A DNA stretch of 7,681 bases from Ruminococcus sp. UBA3800 (lineage in GTDB: Bacteria; Bacillota; Clostridia; Oscillospirales; Ruminococcaceae), in contig DFEO01000124.1 of NCBI GenBank assembly GCA_002368715.1, forward strand, positions 1 through 7,681, written 5' to 3'. The number at the start of each line of letters is the position of its first letter. The first letter of the stretch is position 1. Below, piece by piece: positions 5,944 to 7,681 of the stretch. Under the pieces are notes generated by a model. It was not told where the DNA came from, did not search any database, and saw nothing but the letters and a program-made list of their open reading frames with translations. The translations under genes and the position numbers were made by a program.

Positions 5944-6802
5944 CAGTGTTTCTCCTTTCTTTAAGGATCTGTATCGCCGTATCCGCTATTATCTTCCCTG
6001 CCGTTACGGGGGCGCACCTGCCGGGAAGCCCCAGCGCATGAATACAGCGTATGCCAAGGTCTTTGGCAGCTTGCTTGTCAGTCCCGCCCGGAGCGGAGGC
6101 AAGATCTATTATCAGACACTTTTTGCTGCACCGGCAAAGGTGATCTCTGCGAAGCACCATGGCAGGAACAGTGTTGATAACCAGGTCATAGCTGCCGATA
6201 TGCTCTCCAAGCTCGGTGAGCATAAAGACTCCGTGGCCCTTGATAGCAAAGGCTGTAAGGGCGCTGAGATCCCTTGCGCAGATGTCCGTGTGCGCTCCCA
6301 CCGCCGAAAACAGTTCGGCACAGGCGCCTGCCACCCTTCCCGACCCAAGGATGAGACAGCGGCTGTCACGAACAGTCACAGCAAGCTCTCTCAGGGCTAT
6401 CTCCAGCGCTCCTTCGGCAGTCGGGACAGTGTTTCTGAGCACGAGCTCCTCTCGCTTGAGATAGTCCCTGACCTCAAATCCGAGCGACGAGAAATATTCG
6501 ATGATCTTGATATTCAGCTTTCCGCCGATAACGACAGCGCCCCGTTTAAGACACGGCGAAAGATCCATACAGTTTATAGGTGTGTTACGGAACATACCGA
6601 CATCGAGCCCGTCGCCCCGTATGATGCCGAGGACGAGCATATCAGCCTTTACGGGCATCTCTCCGGGGGATGAGAGCATATGCGGCAGTGTGCCGTCATC
6701 GGTCGTTCCGTAAGTATAAACGCTGCCGTACTGAGTCAGCTCCTTTGCGGTGTATGTCATTCTTGCATCCGTTCCTACACAAAGTATATCAAGCTTTTCC
6801 AT
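5933..6802 (-). CDS. dpaA: Dipicolinate synthase subunit A
   Basis: This is the catalytic, NAD(P)-binding partner of DpaB (SpoVFA), acting in the mother cell late in sporulation. The protein has 289 residues, normal for the family (about 290-300). The N-terminal domain holds CVGTDARMTYTAKEL (8-22), equivalent to the usual GGDxR start. VPTAEGALEIAL (126-137) leads to the Rossmann glycine loop ILGSGRVAGA (151-160). NTVPAMVL (210-217), IIDLASAPGGTD (231-242) and ALGLPGRCAPVTAGKI (256-271) complete the family pattern. A strong GGAGGT site (complement of 6808-6813) lies five bases before the ATG. In Bacillus the pair sits beside asd, dapG and dapA; here it stands alone. The neighbouring TAA stop falls inside dpaB. 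No frameshift or missing key motif is visible. Confidence 0.95.
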   Translation of the reverse strand: MEKLDILCVGTDARMTYTAKELTQYGSVYTYGTTDDGTLPHMLSSPGEMPVKADMLVLGIIRGDGLDVGMFRNTPINCMDLSPCLKRGAVVIGGKLNIKIIEYFSSLGFEVRDYLKREELVLRNTVPTAEGALEIALRELAVTVRDSRCLILGSGRVAGACAELFSAVGAHTDICARDLSALTAFAIKGHGVFMLTELGEHIGSYDLVINTVPAMVLRRDHLCRCSKKCLIIDLASAPGGTDKQAAKDLGIRCIHALGLPGRCAPVTAGKIIADTAIQILKERRNTDVT

Positions 6803-6840
6803 GATCGACCTCCAAAAAAAGAATAAAACTGTTCCTGTTA

Positions 6841-6868
6841 TAATGTATGCCGAAAGGCGAATAAATGT
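6841..6868 (-). promoter_or_regulatory. Candidate sigma-K (mother-cell) promoter of dpaAB
   Basis: On the minus strand, CATACATTA (complement of 6841-6849) fits the sigma-K -10 consensus CATAnnnTA exactly. The preceding AACA has its AC (complement of 6867-6868) 17 bases upstream, which fits the -35. The start would be near 6834, leaving a leader of about 30 bases. CATACATT also fits the sigma-E -10, but no good sigma-E -35 sits at the right distance. The assignment agrees with known sigma-K control of spoVF in Bacillus subtilis. Confidence 0.7.
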
Positions 6869-6991
6869 TATTTTGCGATCACTCGCCGCACTGCTTTGTA
6901 TTTGGCAGGCTGCTAAGCATAGCGATCAAACGCACAAAACCGCTCTTTTCAAAGGTTCACGCAGTGTCACGAAATGAAAAGCTAAGACTAA

Positions 6992-7065
6992 GCCTTCCCC
7001 CTCCCCTCCGGGGAGGGCAGCGGCTATTGAGTAGCCTGCACGCTCCCGGGCAGGGTGGGGGAGGC
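6992..7065. repeat. GC-rich nested inverted-repeat element (REP/MITE-like)
   Basis: The outer arms are near-perfect inverted copies: GCCTTCCCCCTCCC (6992-7005) and GGGTGGGGGAGGC (7053-7065), differing by one mismatch and one extra base. Inside are three more hairpins. CCCTCCCC (6999-7006) pairs with GGGGAGGG (7010-7017), GGCTA (7022-7026) with TAGCC (7032-7036), and CCTGC (7035-7039) with GCAGG (7050-7054). The block is far richer in GC than its surroundings. The pattern resembles the short intergenic repeats common in gut Clostridia, but copies elsewhere cannot be seen from this window, and no target-site duplication is evident. Confidence 0.6.
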
Positions 7066-7068
7066 GGT

Positions 7069-7086
7069 CCAGGGGCACGCCCCTGG
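7069..7086. repeat. Palindrome abutting the -35 box
   Basis: CCAGGGGC (7069-7076) and GCCCCTGG (7079-7086) form a perfect 8+8 inverted repeat with a two-base AC centre, ending one base before the TTGACA at 7088. It could be an operator placed where a bound dimer would block or recruit RNA polymerase, or it could be the right-hand part of the neighbouring repeat block. Confidence 0.55.
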
Positions 7087-7087
7087 C

Positions 7088-7116
7088 TTGACAAGAAGAG
7101 GGAAATATTGTATAAT
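7088..7116 (+). promoter_or_regulatory. Perfect-consensus sigma-A promoter of the beta-helix gene
   Basis: TTGACA (7088-7093), a 17-base spacer and TATAAT (7111-7116) match the vegetative consensus exactly. Transcription should start near 7123, giving a leader of about 75 bases. In that leader GGGGC (7136-7140) can pair with GCCCC (7156-7160) around a 15-base AU-rich loop; no known riboswitch is recognised. Confidence 0.88.
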
Positions 7117-7198
7117 TAAAGGGTAAAAATTATCGGGGGCTATATAAACAGAACGGCCCCGCCGGAGATCAGGGATAACGAAAGGAACGATCAGTGTT

Positions 7199-7681
7199 TT
7201 GATAAGGACTCTGCGCCCTTTTATTGCCTGCGCTGCCGTAATGCTGTTTACGGCGGTGTTTTTGTCGATAAAGGGCTTTGCTTATGACTATTCAACAATA
7301 ACGGGCACCAACGCAACAGGAGCATCCATAAGCTTTGATGACCCGATAGAGATCAGCGTTCTGGATTTTGATGCCGACCCCTCTGGCAAAGAGGATTCGG
7401 CAGAAGCTTTTCAGGATGCTTTTAGCTATGCCCACAGGCACGGAACAGACAAGCAGCTCGTTAAGATCATCGTCCCCGAGGGGACCTATAACCTGAAAAA
7501 AACCTTGTATATCTTCTCGAACACCTGGGTGTGCGCCGACAAGAATGCCGTTATGGTGAGAAACCATGCCGCAGGAAGTATAGTCCGCAACTATCAGGAA
7601 GACGACAAGGGCGGTTATGCCGCTGATAAGCGTATCGTTATCGAGGGCGGCATCTGGGACGGCAGATCTACCGCTTCGAGC
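7199..7681 (+). CDS. Secreted pectate-lyase-like beta-helix protein, N-terminal part (partial, runs off right edge)
   Basis: An open frame of 161 codons runs to the window end. I place the start at TTG 7199 because it gives a complete signal peptide: basic MIRTLRP, hydrophobic residues 8-24, and likely cleavage after GFA (26-28). The AAAGGA site (7181-7186) is 12 bases upstream, which is long. The in-frame ATG at 7241 would cut away the basic segment, and a better-spaced GTG at 7194 is out of frame and stops after two codons. Mature residues ISVLDFDADPSGKEDSAEAFQDAF (52-75) and IIVPEGTYNLKKTLYI (90-105) are the typical opening of the pectate_lyase_3 / right-handed parallel beta-helix superfamily, as in polysaccharide lyases, GH28-like enzymes and surface adhesins. 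The catalytic region is outside the window, so substrate and even enzyme activity are unknown. It appears to be exported. Confidence 0.8.
   Translation, partial: MIRTLRPFIACAAVMLFTAVFLSIKGFAYDYSTITGTNATGASISFDDPIEISVLDFDADPSGKEDSAEAFQDAFSYAHRHGTDKQLVKIIVPEGTYNLKKTLYIFSNTWVCADKNAVMVRNHAAGSIVRNYQEDDKGGYAADKRIVIEGGIWDGRSTASS

Larger units (their letters stand above)
6803..7198. other. Divergent intergenic region between dpaA and the beta-helix gene
   Basis: These 396 bases carry no convincing gene. The left third is the dpaA leader and its sporulation promoter. Bases 6870-6990 show nothing I can name. Bases 6992-7086 are a GC-rich block of nested inverted repeats, followed directly by a consensus promoter and a leader of about 75 bases. 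Two rightward reading frames cross the block, but their translations are proline-, glycine- and arginine-rich low-complexity sequence with no ribosome binding site. Confidence 0.75.

Noticed and set aside
5552..6673. A 373-codon open frame antisense to dpaB and dpaA
   Set aside because: It opposes two well-recognised genes across their junction and has low-complexity content and no ribosome binding site.
6750..7119. Two rightward small frames through the repeat block
   Set aside because: Their translations are driven by the GC-rich repeats (runs of Pro, Gly, Arg), one begins inside dpaA antisense, and neither has a Shine-Dalgarno sequence.
7123..7198. A riboswitch in the beta-helix gene leader
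   Set aside because: Only one five-base-pair stem with a 15-base loop is visible. No conserved core of c-di-GMP, purine, SAM or other known riboswitches could be matched.

Overview
The window looks like chromosome from an endospore-forming Gram-positive anaerobe, most likely a Ruminococcus-type member of the Clostridia. The evidence is a Firmicutes-style RNA polymerase beta N-terminus, strong AGGAGG-type ribosome binding sites, consensus sigma-A promoters, and a dipicolinate synthase gene pair that is only useful to a sporulating cell. The genus is inferred from protein flavour and cannot be proved from this window.

Layout from left to right. Positions 1-838 (minus strand) hold the first 279 codons of rpoB, which runs off the left edge. 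Positions 839-1295 are a 457-base divergent regulatory region. It holds a perfect-consensus promoter firing left into rpoB, a good promoter firing right, and several short palindromes and direct repeats. Positions 1296-5267 (plus strand) hold three genes in a row: an alpha/beta hydrolase of the monoacylglycerol lipase / lysophospholipase type, a ComM/YifB-family AAA+ ATPase whose start overlaps the hydrolase stop by one base, and glycogen synthase glgA. A strong bidirectional terminator at 5313-5353 separates glgA from the convergent dpaB-dpaA pair (5353-6802, minus strand), which encodes the two subunits of dipicolinate synthase. Upstream of dpaA is a sequence fitting the mother-cell sigma-K promoter consensus. 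Positions 6803-7198 are non-coding. They contain that promoter, a GC-rich 74-bp block of nested inverted repeats, an 8+8 palindrome, and a second perfect TTGACA-17-TATAAT promoter. That promoter drives the last gene (7199 to the right edge), a secreted pectate-lyase-like beta-helix protein that probably starts at TTG and is cut by the window end.

Functionally this is mostly housekeeping sequence: transcription (rpoB), carbon storage (glgA), spore maturation (dpaA/dpaB) and DNA processing (comM-like). The accessory element is the secreted beta-helix protein. I found no CRISPR array, phage, toxin-antitoxin, tRNA or rRNA gene, and no clear novel system. The best leads are regulatory: the architecture of the rpoB promoter, the repeat block and palindrome in front of the beta-helix gene, and the sigma-K promoter of dpaAB.
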